This document shows positions 24,137-36,440 of a stretch of DNA of 64,000 nt, piece after piece. The position numbers and the translations under genes are program-made. Position 1 is the stretch's first letter. Each line of letters opens with the position of its first letter. The stretch comes from Undaria pinnatifida (Eukaryota > Sar > Phaeophyceae > Laminariales > Alariaceae): assembly GCA_012845835.1 (NCBI GenBank), contig JABAKD010000004.1, forward strand, positions 7,753,909 to 7,817,908. The letters run 5' to 3'. Below the pieces are notes generated by a model that ran no database searches, was not told where the DNA came from, and worked only from the letters and a program-made list of their open reading frames with translations.

Positions 24137-26667
24137 ATCGATGCTGTTGTTGCTACTGCCATCATGATCCCTCTCGTCCCGGACAACACCCTCGTCGCTC
24201 GCACTACCACCACAACCTTCCTCCCCGCTAACCCCCTTGTCGCTCCCACCCTTAAGCTTGGCCTCCTCATCATGAACACGGCCATCAATAGCGCCATCAA
24301 TAACGCCATCGCCGTCGACGTCGCAATCTTTCTCGACCATAGCTGCAGCGATTCTTGCCAGCTCCTCCTTCACCCTGCTCTTGAGCTGCTGCTTGCGGCC
24401 AGCTTTAGAGATGCCCAGCTGCAACAACGGACAACGACAAGTAGCAACGACAACGACGTGGGGGGATGGCGGCGCCTTTCAAAAATATGGATTGAAAAAA
24501 AATTGGGGTGGCTGCGCCTCTGATTTTTTTTTGGCAGCCATCATAGGCAAAATTCGAGTAGGATAAGACGTACCACCGTGAAAACCAAAATCGATCGGCC
24601 GTATCGACTAGCTTGACCCCTTTAAAGCCCCCAAATCCCTCCCTATACTAACTTCAAGTCAATCTGTCCCCCCAATAGGTTTTTCAGTAGTGAAGGCGTT
24701 GACCCCTTTAGAGCCCCCAAATCCCTCCCTATACTAAATTCAAGTAAATTTGTCTCCAATAAGGGTTTCCATTAGTGAAGGCTGTAGAGCCCGCCAAATC
24801 GGACGGCCTTGTCGATTTTTCGCAAAAATTGTCCCGAAATTGCATATCGACTCGACGTGGGGTAATAGCGTGATAACCCCCTCCCCGCCTGCTTATTACT
24901 CCGTACGCCTCTCTTCTTGGCAGCTAATGCATCATATACCTGGTATATTATAAAAAATGAAAATACATTTCAGCTGTGAGATCGAAGATTTTGTAGAAAC
25001 TCATCTTTTCAAGCTGTGTGTGATACTCCGATCGCGCGTATTACGGGTTGTGTGTCCTCATTAAGGATATAGGTCGGCGACTCCCCTTGCTACTACAGCA
25101 GTGTAGCTATCAGGGTCAACAGGGTGATGTTAGTCAGTCTGTGCGCGGAAACTTTAAAACTCGTTATAACAATCAAAATACACTCCAGCTGTAAGATCTG
25201 GTATATATCGTATCTACAATAGCACCACCCACGAAGCTATGCGCCTCGCGGGGTGCCTCTTCTGTCTCTGTCCATTCTCCATCTGCATAGTAACATGCTA
25301 TCATAGTGCTGCTGATCTGGTTCTGCCGGCACCGGAGTTGGCTCTGCCGCTCGTTGGGCGAAACGATTGGAATGCTGACGAGTGCTTGTTACCAAGGACC
25401 TCTTGCGGGGGCGCCCAGCAGGCATGTTGGCCACTGTCGTATTATTAGTGTAGTCTACGAGTGAGTAGCTGAGAGGTGTGACGTGAGTCGAGTTCTGGGT
25501 GACCCTGCCCTGACACGCGATATCTAAATTTTAGTGAAGAACCGAAAAAATATTGAGAGCATGAATTTAGTCCAATTTACATGAACTCGATGATTTTTTG
25601 GAGGTTTGCCGTGTCAATATTGGTATTAAAACATAACAAACTAACGTTCAGCATCACGTTTTTTCGCCAATTTCTCCGCAAAAAAATGCTTGAAAAAAAA
25701 AATAAAATGTGTCCGCGTATTTTTGTCGGCGAGATCTATTACTTTCCGGTCTCTAAATAAAAAGATTCCGCATTGGACCCCGTATAACGTAAAACCGAAT
25801 TTAGCAGGGTACTCCTCGGTACCGGTTTTTGATGACGGTACGAAGTTTGACGGTTCTGAAATATACGGTACTTTTTAAACGGGAAACGGATTCTCATTTT
25901 TTGACGGTACCGATTTTGGCGGTATACGGTACGGCGAATTATGACGGGTTTTTTTGTACGGTTCTGAAAATGACGGTACTTTTAAAACGGGAAACGGTTT
26001 CTCGTTTTTTGACGGTACCTTTTGCACGGTACTGAAAAATGACGGTATCGCCTATACCCGGTACCGAACATACGATACATGTGATCAGGTGAAATTCGCT
26101 TCAGAGGAGGTCCTGGTTCTTCCGAAACGCAACCAACTGAACCAAAAATCCTACAACAAAAAAAAAAAATTACTCGAAGTTATGAAAAAAAAAGAGGACA
26201 TCAGTGAGGATCGAACTCCAGTTCAACAACTCACCGACGTGCCCGCTACCTACTGGACTACCGGCAGTTCACAGACATACTTGTCTTGCCGGAACTGTTT
26301 TGACGGTATTGGCACATGGCGGTACTTTTTTGACGGTACTGCATCATGACGGTATTTTTTTGGCGGTTTTGAAAAATACGGTACTTTTTAAACGGGAAGC
26401 GGATTCTCGTTTTTTGACGGTACCGACTTTGGCGGTATACGGTATCGCGAATTTTGACGGTATTCCGCTACCGTCCCGTATCCGCCTATTACGACGGGAA
26501 AACCGTGACGGGAAAATTCCCGAGGATTACCCTGGAATTTAGGAATACGCGATTTTCGTTCCCCTGGAGGCAACAAAACATAAATCCGACACGTGAAGTA
26601 TATCCGCCTTACATCGGGCGTTTGAGGGGTACTTTTCGTTACGTCAGGGTTGTTGTTATTGTTGTCG

Positions 26668-26700
<33 letters not shown>

Positions 26701-27801
26701 TTGTTGTTCTCACATTAACTCGCATAATCAAGTCCGTGGTCACAGGACAGGCTCTAGTCACTCTGGAGCTGAGGAATACCCCAGAGAAAACACACAACCC
26801 AAGGTGGTACACGCATATACCACAGCTGACGCAATTCATGCCTCCACCAGAAACATATAAAAAGTGAAATCGGGAGTCAGTCTACGATGTGCCAGGGTAT
26901 ACGCCAATCGCTCAGATCAATTAAGAATAGTCACCTGTCAGTAGAGTGAAAAGTTGACCGGACGGGGCACATTGTACCCAGCAGTTACAAATAAACTACC
27001 ACATCAATCCCACACGCAAACCTCGCAACTCACAAGCAAGCAGCTCTCCCCACCACCTACTGCAACCAGCATCAGACGGAGGCGGGCAGACAAACCTGGG
27101 AATACTCGTACAAAGGCGATAAAAAATCTTAACATGCTTGGCCCCGTTGACTACAATACTTCAATAGAAATTAACGGGATGAGCGAATTCAACTGAAATA
27201 AAGAGCCCGAAACTTCCAGGAAAAATCGGGGGGGCAATTTACCGGAAACGCAGCCAATGAGCTTGGAGGGTAGGCAATCCTTGAGGCGTAAAATATCGCG
27301 GCCTCAAACAACAACACCAACGACAACAACACTATCAACAACCAAAACAACAGCCACAACAACACAAAATCCACCGTCACGACCACTCCCACCACCAATA
27401 AAACTACCATCATCTCCGCCAACAACAAAACCATCACCAACCCCCTCGCGCCCAACCACCCCCACCCCCACCACCACCACCCACACCAACCTCACCTTCG
27501 TCGCGGCCAGCTTAAGCTCGCAGACACTCATCCCATCCACTTCCTCCACACGCACCCCTCCCACTTCTCCTCCCCCCGCCTCGATCTCCATCACAGTCGC
27601 CGCCGCCACCGCACCATCCTCAACGTTGGCGCCATCTTCACTCGTCTTTCCTATGGGGGGTTCTTCGCAATCTTCGAAGATCACCTGTCTCCAAGAGTCA
27701 TTCGAGGACGATCGACTCGCCACGGGAGACCCTAGCGGATGAGCCGAGCGCCTAAGGGCGGACTGCGTGACGCCGACACGTTTGTTGATAATGGCGCACA
27801 C
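22463..27801 (-). CDS. SAP-domain acidic protein, two exons recognised
   Basis: A SAP motif is a short helix-turn-helix that typically binds A/T-rich or scaffold DNA in chromatin, repair or RNA-processing proteins. Here it is split by an intron. Exon 1 ends M-S-V-C-E-L-K-L-A-A-T-K at the donor AAG|GTGAGG (last base 27496). Exon 2 (24418-22463) begins L-G-I-S-K-A-G-R-K-Q-Q-L after the acceptor TTGTTGCAG. Both junctions are phase 0, and the joined sequence matches the SAP pattern without gaps. The 650-residue remainder is acidic, Glu/Ala/Gly-rich, with a ~23-residue poly-Asn tract and a duplicated S-P-E-A-L-L. No second fold is recognised. The exon 1 frame opens at 27801 without an ATG. The ATG of M-S-V at 27531 is a natural start, but upstream codons look coding, so an earlier exon is possible. 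The intron is 3,077 bp. Confidence 0.65.
24068..24136 (-). repeat. (AAC)n coding microsatellite
   Basis: Twenty-three uninterrupted GTT units on the plus strand encode the poly-Asn tract of the SAP-domain protein. Confidence 0.95.
24606..24785 (-). repeat. Two adjacent copies of the 9.2-kb array monomer
   Basis: Both copies contain GCCCCCAAATCCCTCCCTAT, ACTAAxTTCAAGT and AGTAGTGAAGGC or ATTAGTGAAGGC. They lie inside the long intron of the SAP-domain gene and are close in sequence to the reverse complement of the tandem array at 9190-9850. Confidence 0.85.
24944..25160 (+). repeat. ~215-bp dispersed repeat, copy 1 of 2
   Basis: Nearly the same sequence occurs at 31768-31981. Shared landmarks are CAGCTGTGAGATCGAAGATT, GCAAGCTGTGTGTGATACTC, CGCGCGTATTAC, CCTCATTAAGGATATAGGTC and CAACAGGGTGATGTTAG. 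It lies inside the SAP-gene intron. Its first part is related to the GACGTCAGC element at 1014. Confidence 0.85.
25830..26510 (+). repeat. Cluster of 'TGACGGTAC' repeats
   Basis: TGACGGTAC, TACGGTACTTTTTAAACGGG and GAAACGGATTCTC blocks recur in 25830-26060 and again in 26290-26510. A ~230-bp unrelated insert containing a tRNA-like sequence lies between them. Short frames here are repeat by-products. Confidence 0.75.
26197..26267 (-). other. tRNA-like sequence, probably a SINE head or pseudo-tRNA
   Basis: On the minus strand an A-box-like TAGTCCAGTAGG and a B-box-like GGAGTTCGATCCT are 45 nt apart between the T8 and T54 equivalents. A D-stem GTCC/GGGC can pair and three T-stem pairs form. The acceptor stem does not pair, so I do not call a functional tRNA. 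Confidence 0.4.
26648..26709 (+). repeat. (GTT)n microsatellite
   Basis: About twenty GTT units with a few interruptions, in the SAP-gene intron. Confidence 0.9.
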
Positions 27802-27917
27802 GAGAGCGGGCGGGGGGGTGTTCGGGGTGGCGGAGGGGAGGGGAGGGCCGGGGGGTAGGGGAAGGAGGGAGAAAGGAGGGGGGGGAGGACGGGCGGGGTG
27901 GGGGGGTAGGGGGGGGG

Positions 27918-28110
27918 GGTACTCATTTATCGCTTGTCCAAGTCAATTGATCATTGACAACACATCCTTTTCGAGGCGAAGCACCGTTCCTACTCCTACT
28001 AGATACACCGTGTATCGCTTGCCTGAGCCATTGGACCATTGACAACACACCATTTTCCAGACGGAGCACCGTTCTAACTCCTACTAGACACACATTCAAC
28101 ATTTCGGCGC
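27918..28110 (+). repeat. Two tandem copies of the G-tract-anchored element
   Basis: The first copy follows a 9-G run as GTACTCATTTATCGCTTGTC and includes CATTGACAACACATCC, GAGGCGAAGCACCGTTCC and TACTCCTACTAGATACAC. The second starts at GTGTATCGCTTGCCTGAGCC and ends near CGGCGCTCAATG. Both are truncated relative to 29708-29905. Confidence 0.75.
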
Positions 28111-29707
28111 TCAATGGGGGAAGGGTGGTGAGGGAGACGAGGAGACGAGGAGGGGAAGGGAGGAGAGGGGGCACTGCGTGTCGGTGATGCCAACGCACTC
28201 CTTGACCGCGGTGATGGAGAGCGTGCAGAGGCCACTCGTCTTAACCCTGTTAGCCCCGCAGTTCAGCCCCGCGGACAAAACACTTTGAGTTAGACTACGA
28301 TATTTTCAGCAGACGAAAACGGGTTAACTGAGGGACTGCTACCTAATGACGTTGGAATACCGTGCACGCGGCCGGGGTGCCCAAGGGACAACAACGCTAC
28401 GCCGACATATTCGCTCATCATGGCGACGAGGAAAGCTGGGGGGAAGAGGGGGGGTAGCGCGCAGTTTATAACCGTGGGTCATGAAAAATTGCTGTGGAGG
28501 GGAGGGGGGATAGGGCGTGATTGAAACACTGGGTCATGAAAACCAGGGCACCTTCAGCCAACAGTAGGCGGAAAACCGATGAACTACATGGCAACGATGA
28601 GAGCGGACAGGGAAGGGGGGGGGTTGTGCACAGAACATGCGGATAGCAAACACGGGGAACTTTCAGTAAACTGATTGGATATAATATCACGTACGTCGGC
28701 CCCACCTTCGTCCTCCACCCTTCCAGACCAAAGCTATGCGCCTAATAAGTACGGCCGAGCGCCAACTCGTAATTGCCGTTCGGCCTAAACTACCACCCGC
28801 GGTGTTAACGAGGAAATGCTCGAGTTCATGATTATAACTCCCAGGTTCGTTCGACACCACCCCACCACGGGACACGGCGACAAACAAAACAGAACTAAAA
28901 ACGACTCCACCCCCCCTGGAAGGCTCCTCAGGCGAAATATAGCACAGCTGCGTACCCTGTACTACAGTACAAAACGATCGTCCACCCATATTACCAGCCA
29001 AGCGCTCACCCTTTCATCCCATCACCCCCCGGCCCGCAGCAAATCAACCACGCCCACCACCCCGTCCCGTTCTAACCAACCTCCACTCCCCCGCAACCAA
29101 CCCCTTTCCTAGCCACCAACCAAATGACCAACCCAACCACCTCCTACCCTACCCCCACCGGCCCCCTAACCCCTTCCCACAACCCCCCCCCCCCCCCCCC
29201 CCCCGCCCCCATATTCTTTGATCCAACTATTTGCCCCCGCCGTCCTCGTCCCCCTACCACTCCCCCCCCCCCGGCACCCCCCACCACCTTTTCAAACAAT
29301 CTCCAACCCCTCCTCCCATCCCCACTCATCCAACTCCTTGCCCTCACCGTCTTCCCCCCCCCCCCCGCGCCTCCACGCATGCAATTCCTTCCCCCCCCGC
29401 CTCCACACATCCAGGGGGCCCCAGCCCCCTCAGCCCTCAACCAAACCTAGCCACCACACCCTTCTGACTCACTCTCCCAACCACCGACCTGCTTGTGCCT
29501 GCCTCGTCTCCCTTGCACGTGCCCCCTCCGCTCCGCCCTGACCAAGTCTCCCTCTCCGTCACTGTCTCCTCCAGCACCGTAGCATCTCGGACCCAGTCCG
29601 ATAGAATCATCGCTACCATCTTCCGGGCGGGGACGGGGGGGGAGGCATCCCCCGACAATACAAGGCAAGGCGGAGGGGGGGGGGGGGGGGGCATGTTGAG
29701 GGGGGGC
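28111..29707. other. G/C-run-rich intergenic DNA, no gene supported
   Basis: Contains a diverged AGCCCCGCxxxxCAGCCCCG dispersed block at 28245-28330 and many C-homopolymers (longest near 29187-29203) that create Pro-rich or Gly-rich frames on opposite strands. None looks like a gene. Confidence 0.5.
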
Positions 29708-29985
29708 GTACTCATTTGTTGCTTGCCTTAGTCGTTTGAGCATTGACCACGCGTCCCTTTCGAGACGGAGCACCGTTCCTACTCCTAATAGAGACATCTC
29801 CAACATGTGGCGCTCATGACGCTTCTTCCCTATATTACATAGAAACTGTTTGCTTATCCTATCCTCGTCCTGTTTCGCCGTCTGCCGCCACTATCTACTT
29901 CTTAGGATAAGGGAGGGTGTACTGGTTGGTTGCTTGCCTTAGTCATTTTACTTCTGACCACGTATCCTTCTGGAGACGGAAAACC
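29708..29985 (+). repeat. G-tract-anchored element, full-length copy plus truncated copy
   Basis: The full copy spans 29708-29905, from GTACTCATTTGTTGCTTGCC to CTGCCGCCACTATCTAC. A second, truncated copy at 29916-29985 restarts GTGTACTGGTTGGTTGCTTG and retains CTTCTGACCACGTATCCTTC and GAGACGG. Both follow G-rich tracts. Confidence 0.8.
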
Positions 29986-30021
29986 GGGGAGAGGGGGTCG
30001 GGGTGTACTTATTTCATACAA

Positions 30022-30100
30022 TTCATAGCCGTAGTCGTATGATCATGACCCTATCATCCCTACGAGGCTGGGACGGAGCACGTCGGGTTTGCACCGACCA
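30022..30100 (+). repeat. Dispersed 'GTAGTCGTATGA' element
   Basis: CATAGCCGTAGTCGTATGA, GGGACGGAGCACGTCGGGTT; relative of the copies at 11228-11420. Confidence 0.7.
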
Positions 30101-30486
30101 CGTAGACATTGCGTGCACCAAGCGCGAAGCAGCGTGAGGTGTTCGGCGAGTCGCAGGAAGGGTGAGCTGCATCCTACTGAGCACCATTTGTGTGAGGCGG
30201 ACTGCAGCACCTTGTGCGTTGCTTCTCGCATACGATATGGGTAACAGCTTCGAGTGATTTATTTCGAGGGGAGGGGGGAGTCGGATGAAAGAGGGGGGGC
30301 GGGGGGGGTGCAAGAAGGAGGGAAGTGGGCATGGGGGCATTGTGGAAGAGGGGCACGGGAGGATAGGGCGATTCATCCCTCGCTTCGTGTGCAGTGCTAA
30401 CAGATTCTACGTCCACTCCCCCCCCGCCCCCTCCGTTTTGGGACCACGGCCGTGCGTGATGAGTACACCCGCCCCCTCCCCTCCTG

Positions 30487-30590
30487 CGTCTCGAGAAGGA
30501 TACGTGGTCAATGGTCAAATGACCCAAGGCAAGCAACAGGGATATGTGGTCAATGGTCAAACGACTAAGGCAAGCAACACATGAGTACCC
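30487..30590 (-). repeat. Two inverted truncated copies of the G-tract-anchored element
   Basis: CGTGGTCAATGGTCAAATGA, CCCAAGGCAAGCAAC, then GGTCAATGGTCAAACGAC, TAAGGCAAGCAACACATGAG. On this strand the outer copy ends at a run of C, which mirrors the G-tract junction seen in the plus copies. Confidence 0.75.
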
Positions 30591-33110
30591 CCCCCTCTTC
30601 CCCCCCCCCGCGCACTTTGGTCTCAAGACTACAGTCGTGCATCAGGGTGAGGGGGGAGGGGGTACAGCGGACGAAGGTTCATCGTGCAGGTTCGATTGGC
30701 AGTAAGCACATACAGAGGTGATGATCCCTCTATAGCGCCAGTAATGCACTAGACAGGGACACCGGCACAATAACGTCAACCGGTTCTACTCCGGCATGCT
30801 ACCACTACTGTGCCAACCGATCTTACGGGCGCTTTAACCCTTTTTGAGCCCCAGAATTTGCTCCCTATACAAACTCAAGTATTTTGTTCCCGAAAATGGG
30901 TTTCCAGCCATAAAGGCGTTACGCGGGGAAACCGGCACTACTCAACCGGCACTATAGAGAGACCTCTTTTGTATCCAATCTTGAAACCCACTCAGGTTGT
31001 CCCCGAAAATAGGGCCAAGCGTCGAGACCATCTTGCGACGTGGACGCGATACAAACGAGACGCGCCAGCGCTCTTGCTTGCGCTATATAAACCTGACGCC
31101 AGCTTTGACACAATGGTCGAAATATACTGGACTGAAGACCCACCCACCCAATCAAGCAACCCAACCCCCTTCCCTTGATATATATCGGAAAGAAGATGAA
31201 ATAAAGGCCAATGGAAGGCGAGGGGAGGGGTCACTGCTTGACCCTTTTAGCACCGCACTCCCGGTATGCGGACAAAGCACTGGGAATGAAAAAAACATAT
31301 TTCAGAAGTTGAAAAAGGGCTAAAAGACCATGTTGTCTACTGGAATGGCACTAGTTAAAGCTGCTACCTGGTATGTAATAGCCCAAAGGATGAAGTAGTG
31401 GGCGCCAAAACCGACCTAAAATGCTAAAATGTATAATAAAAAGAAACACAAAACACAAAAAAACTTGAAAATGAAAACAAAAAATATAGTAGTATTTCAG
31501 AGTACAACTCAAACCGATTGCCAACTAACCCCTTCATTGACCGCATACTTTTTTTGCGGGACAAACACCATCGGGAAGCAAAGCTGTCCATACTCGTAGT
31601 GACGGTCCGGTCCGTTACAAACGAAACGAGGACCGGTCACAGGCGTAAGGCCAACGTGATCAACCTACCAGGTATAGACCTATAGTAGCTACGGTTCATA
31701 GTAAGCAGCCGTCGTGCATTGTTTTTTGTAAAATTGGTGTCCGTCACGCCCGTAAATGCCGTCACCATGTATACTATGAAAAATGAAAATACACTCCAGC
31801 TGTGAGATCGAAGATTGTGTGGAAACTCGTCTTTGCAAGCTGTGTGTGATACTCCGGTCGCGCGTATTACCGGTTGTGCGTCCTCATTAAGGATATAGGT
31901 CGACGACCCCCCTTGCAACTACCGTGTAGCTATCAGGATCAACAGGGTGATGTTAGGCAGTCTGTGCGCGGAAACTATAAAACCCGTTTCTGAGGGGGAC
32001 AAAATCTGACAGCTGCGGAAGGAAATGCATCAGTTTGCCAAGTGAATCCTGTAAGTCGAATAACCGGTGAGGGGAGGGCGGAGTTTTTAAGGACGTACAA
32101 TACATCTTTCCTGGGAGCTGTTCGGTGGGGGATAGGTACAGTGGTGCACCTATTTTACGACCATCCGGTTTAAGACTATAGTAAAGATGAGACCAAGAAA
32201 AATCGGCTTGTCACGGAAGAAGAAACTACTTGAATTAGTTTTGGATACCCTATGCAGTAGTGAAAGACAGCACCTATCGTAGAGATAAGACCACCTAAGC
32301 TGGCTTGTCACAGGGTGGTCTTAACCTGGGTACATCACTCTATATCCACAACCCCACCATCCGGTACAGACCGCTCGCGCCAGTGACTCTGTACCACGCA
32401 AAAAGTCAGACTGGGAACAAATATCTTTGGAGCAGCGTAGCAAGAAACGAATCAATTTAATGGTGGCGGCGGCCTTGCATACAGTACATGACTTCTGACA
32501 AGAAGCCGACAAATTGTTCTTACGCTAGATTTGATATTTCTCAGTAACTCCATAAGTTCAGTGTGACACATGTCGCATTTATTAGTATCCCAGAAATTGT
32601 TAGGTTAAGCCATTTGTGGGATTCACTCCGTTGGAGAGGGACGGCAGCGTGTCACAAAAACGACAAGCACAACATATTTCAAGAGAGCAAAATAAGGATA
32701 TCAAAGCCAATCGCACGAGAGAGAAAAAAACGGTGTCCCGCCCTACCGTATCCTGGGCCTTCGAAAAAACAACCAAACAACGTAGAACAAGAACGTGGCA
32801 GCACTCAACAATTCAGCAGTTAAGAATTCCAGGCTTGAGCTATATACGAAAACAAAGAACATGGCTGCTTTTGCACTGAAATAATGTAGAACGCCCCCTG
32901 CCTCACACAAGAGGTGCAGCCTGGCTAGGTACAAGATGTTCTCAACTGGTGTCGCATGCTGCAGTGCGATACCCCCTTCAACCTTTAGAACCCCAAATCC
33001 CTCCTTATACTAAATCCAAGTAATTTTGTCCCCCAAAAGGGTTTCCAGGTGTAAAGGCGTTAAGACCACTTCGGGACAGGCCATTTCAGCGGTCCTATCT
33101 CCAGTTTTGA
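30591..33110. other. Intergenic with dispersed repeats
   Basis: No gene recognised. Array-monomer copies lie at 30833-30921 and 32974-33062 and the second 215-bp repeat at 31768-31981. An AGCACCGCACTCCCGG block lies at 31249-31295. Confidence 0.5.
31768..31981 (+). repeat. ~215-bp dispersed repeat, copy 2 of 2
   Basis: Matches 24944-25160 over its whole length with scattered substitutions and small indels; see that entry for landmarks. Confidence 0.85.
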
Positions 33111-33114
33111 TCTT

Positions 33115-33650
33115 ACATTTTATCACTGCAAAAACGACCTCATACTAATTCCAAGGGACAAGCTGATCTACGATTTGCCTGGGCTTATCCACGGGAAAGT
33201 CTTAGAAAAACTCTCGACAATTATACCCACGATTTTGGGGGACGAAGTAGTAGCAATTTGTGCCCGAAACAATTTTTCGATCTCATCGTTTACCAAGGCA
33301 AAAACAATTTCATACAAATTCCAAGTGTTTTTTTTCACCAGGTATAGGGATAAGTACGATTTCCCTGGTCTTATCCACCGGAAAGTCGTAAAGCCTCCTT
33401 ACAATCGTGCCCATGCTTTCGGGGACAGGGTACTAGCAATTTGCGTCGGAAACACTTTTGATCTAATCTAAAATCACTGCAAAAATGATATCATGCTAAT
33501 GCCAAGTGGTATGGTCTATATAGGGAGAAGCTGCTTTACGATTTGCCTGGTCTTGTATCCACCGGAAAAACCTTAAACCTCTTTGGAAAATTGTACCCAC
33601 GTAGGAGGGGACGAGTACTAGAAAAATTGTCTCGGAAACATTTTTGCATG
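33115..33650 (+). repeat. Three-unit ~175-bp tandem repeat
   Basis: Units start at about 33121, 33292 and 33470. Each has CACTGCAAAAACGACCTCAT or close variants, TACGATTTGCCTGG, CTTATCCACxGGAAA and a GGGGACG...TAGCAATTTG segment. Divergence is moderate, so this is an old duplication. Confidence 0.75.
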
Positions 33651-35302
33651 TGGTGGAAGGATTAAAAATATCGGTCTTCATTGTTGTATGTGGTGAAAGG
33701 ATTAACACGTATCGGTCTCCAAAGCGGGAATGTCACTATAGTTATTGCAACCAACACCCTACCTTCATCGCTCTCATGAACCATGGTGCCACCGTTAGCC
33801 CTCAGCTCCTCCTCCGCCACCCTATCGGCGATCTCTAGCATTCTCGAAGCGGGGGAGAGGCTTGACGACCCCTCCTGCTCCGACCCAGATCCAACCATTT
33901 GTGCCAAAAACGTTGCAAGACGGGCAAGCATCAACCCGAAAGTCAGTCAAGGTCGTCTGCCAAGGAGTTTTAACCTGTCTTGACGGAATGTCTCCTACCC
34001 CCCGCCTGGAAAAAGCCTCCAATAAAATGTGTATACTAAGATCCAACTGTGTGAGGCGGGAGCGCGGCGGGTGATGGGGGGCAATTGAGTGTCCCGACAG
34101 TATACCATCACTGAAATATCGATGTACAAAGAGCTACAGTAGTACCTTCGTAACAACACCTGTACGTTGTTTATGATAATATATAACAACCGGCCAAAAT
34201 GGTTCAGATACGTATATACGTACCAGGACATTAGCTTAGGGCTTGACATCTGTTGCGCGAAGCGCGACAGGAGCTGGAAGGTGTGGTGAGCACAACACGC
34301 ACCGCAGGCGTGTTAGCCCCCCGCAGGGCCTCCAGAGGTCCGCCGGAGGCAACTGCTGAGATATATGGGTGATCATACGCCCAAGAACCGCTCGATCAAG
34401 CGCGCTTAGACGCCCAAATCATTTTGTTTCGCAATTTCAGGTACATGCGTGAATACTAGCCCGAAGACCGCTCCACCCTTTGAGTTTAGACACCTTTTCT
34501 CTCGTGCACGGGGAACACAAAAAAGGCACCTTTTTTGCCTCCGGCCAGAAAGACACGAAACGTTTTTCTTGCCCGAGGCGAAGAAAAGTAGCGCGGAGCG
34601 AAACGCATGCTGGGCAAAGCGGCAATTCCGACCACAACGTAGCGGCCGCGCAACGGCGCAACAACAAATAAAAGCTCTTGTGCGTCTTGCAGTTGACTAT
34701 ATTTCACTAATATTCGTTGCATAATAACATACATGCCGTCGAAAATGACGGGCGGAAAACATGACCGGTTGGCTGTACGGTTCGTCTTCGATTGTAGCTC
34801 TTCGAAAAAGACGCACGTGACCAGCTGGCTGTACGGTCCACATACGTCAACAGCTCTTATGGCACGCCGAAGACGTGAACCCTTGACTTTGCACTCCATA
34901 CTCTTCGGCGGCAAAGTATTTGAACGCGCCTATTGTAACGAGGCATGCGTCATGCGTGTTACCGCAGGTTCTCGTGAAAACCCATCGGTAATACGGCAGA
35001 GCGAGCAATCACGAGAGCCACAATCAAGAACCCGCGAAACCACAAGAAACTGCGGCAGGGGATGGATCGCTATCGTCCCCGTGTAACAACTCCAAAAAAG
35101 GGGAGATTTTCAACATACATGTATGAACGCGTTTCTATTTAGGGCAGTTACCAAACCTTTAAAATAGTCGTCCCCTCGGATGGATTTGCGAACCGTTAGC
35201 AAAACCGGGACAGGTAACACATGTACCAGGGTGCACACCCCGTAACACGCGCGATCGAAGTATCACACGCAGCTTGCAAAGCTGACTTTTGATCAATTCC
35301 GT
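33651..35302. other. Intergenic; one possible orphan exon
   Basis: A minus-strand segment near 33934-33754 has balanced composition (L-A-R-L-A-T-F-L-A-Q-M..., then M-V-H-E-S-D-E) and ends at a good donor GAAG|GTAGGG. No matching exon or domain was found, so it stays only a possibility. A short direct duplication (GACCxGxTGGCTGTACGGT) lies at 34763-34830. Confidence 0.3.
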
Positions 35303-35474
35303 TTCTTAAATAAACCTCATAACACGTCATACAGGTGTGACGGATGGTGTGGTTGCCAGTGACTCGAATCATTTTTGGTCGATCTCACGGCTGAAGTGCA
35401 TTTTTTTCATTTCTAAAATAAATCTGATAACACGTCATACAGGTGTGAGGGATGGTGTGATTGCAAGTGACTCG
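35303..35474 (+). repeat. 64-bp direct repeat, 108-bp period
   Basis: 35303-35366 and 35411-35474 share TAACACGTCATACAGGTGTG and GATGGTGTGxTTGCxAGTGA, separated by 44 bp of unrelated sequence. Confidence 0.85.
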
Positions 35475-35843
35475 CCTCCTGGGGGTCATCGTCGCGAGAC
35501 CTGGGGCTCCTCGACCCAACCGCGGCTGCCGCAGCATTCGTAGTTGCAGCAGCCATTTCCTCCTGGAACCTCGTGCAACTATTGGCGCGCGGCGCGCGGT
35601 GGGGGTGTTGTCCCCGCCGAGGGACGTTCACGGCTGTCGTAGCAGGGTAAGTAAGTTCAAAAACGCACGAAGGGCGGGGGGGGGTGGGGAGGGAGGTAGG
35701 GTGGACTTGAGGAAGGGGAGAGGGAGGGAGGGAAGGGCGGCGGGGAGGGGGGGTAGGGCGCAAAGGGAGAGGGGAAGGGTGCAGAGGAAGTACGCAACCA
35801 CGAAGTCTAGGTTCCATGGATCTTCGTTTCTTGTTCTCAGTCG

Positions 35844-36440
<597 letters not shown>

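Noticed and set aside
29124..29541. Pro-rich and Gly-rich frames
   Set aside because: Produced by C homopolymers; no gene-like signal.
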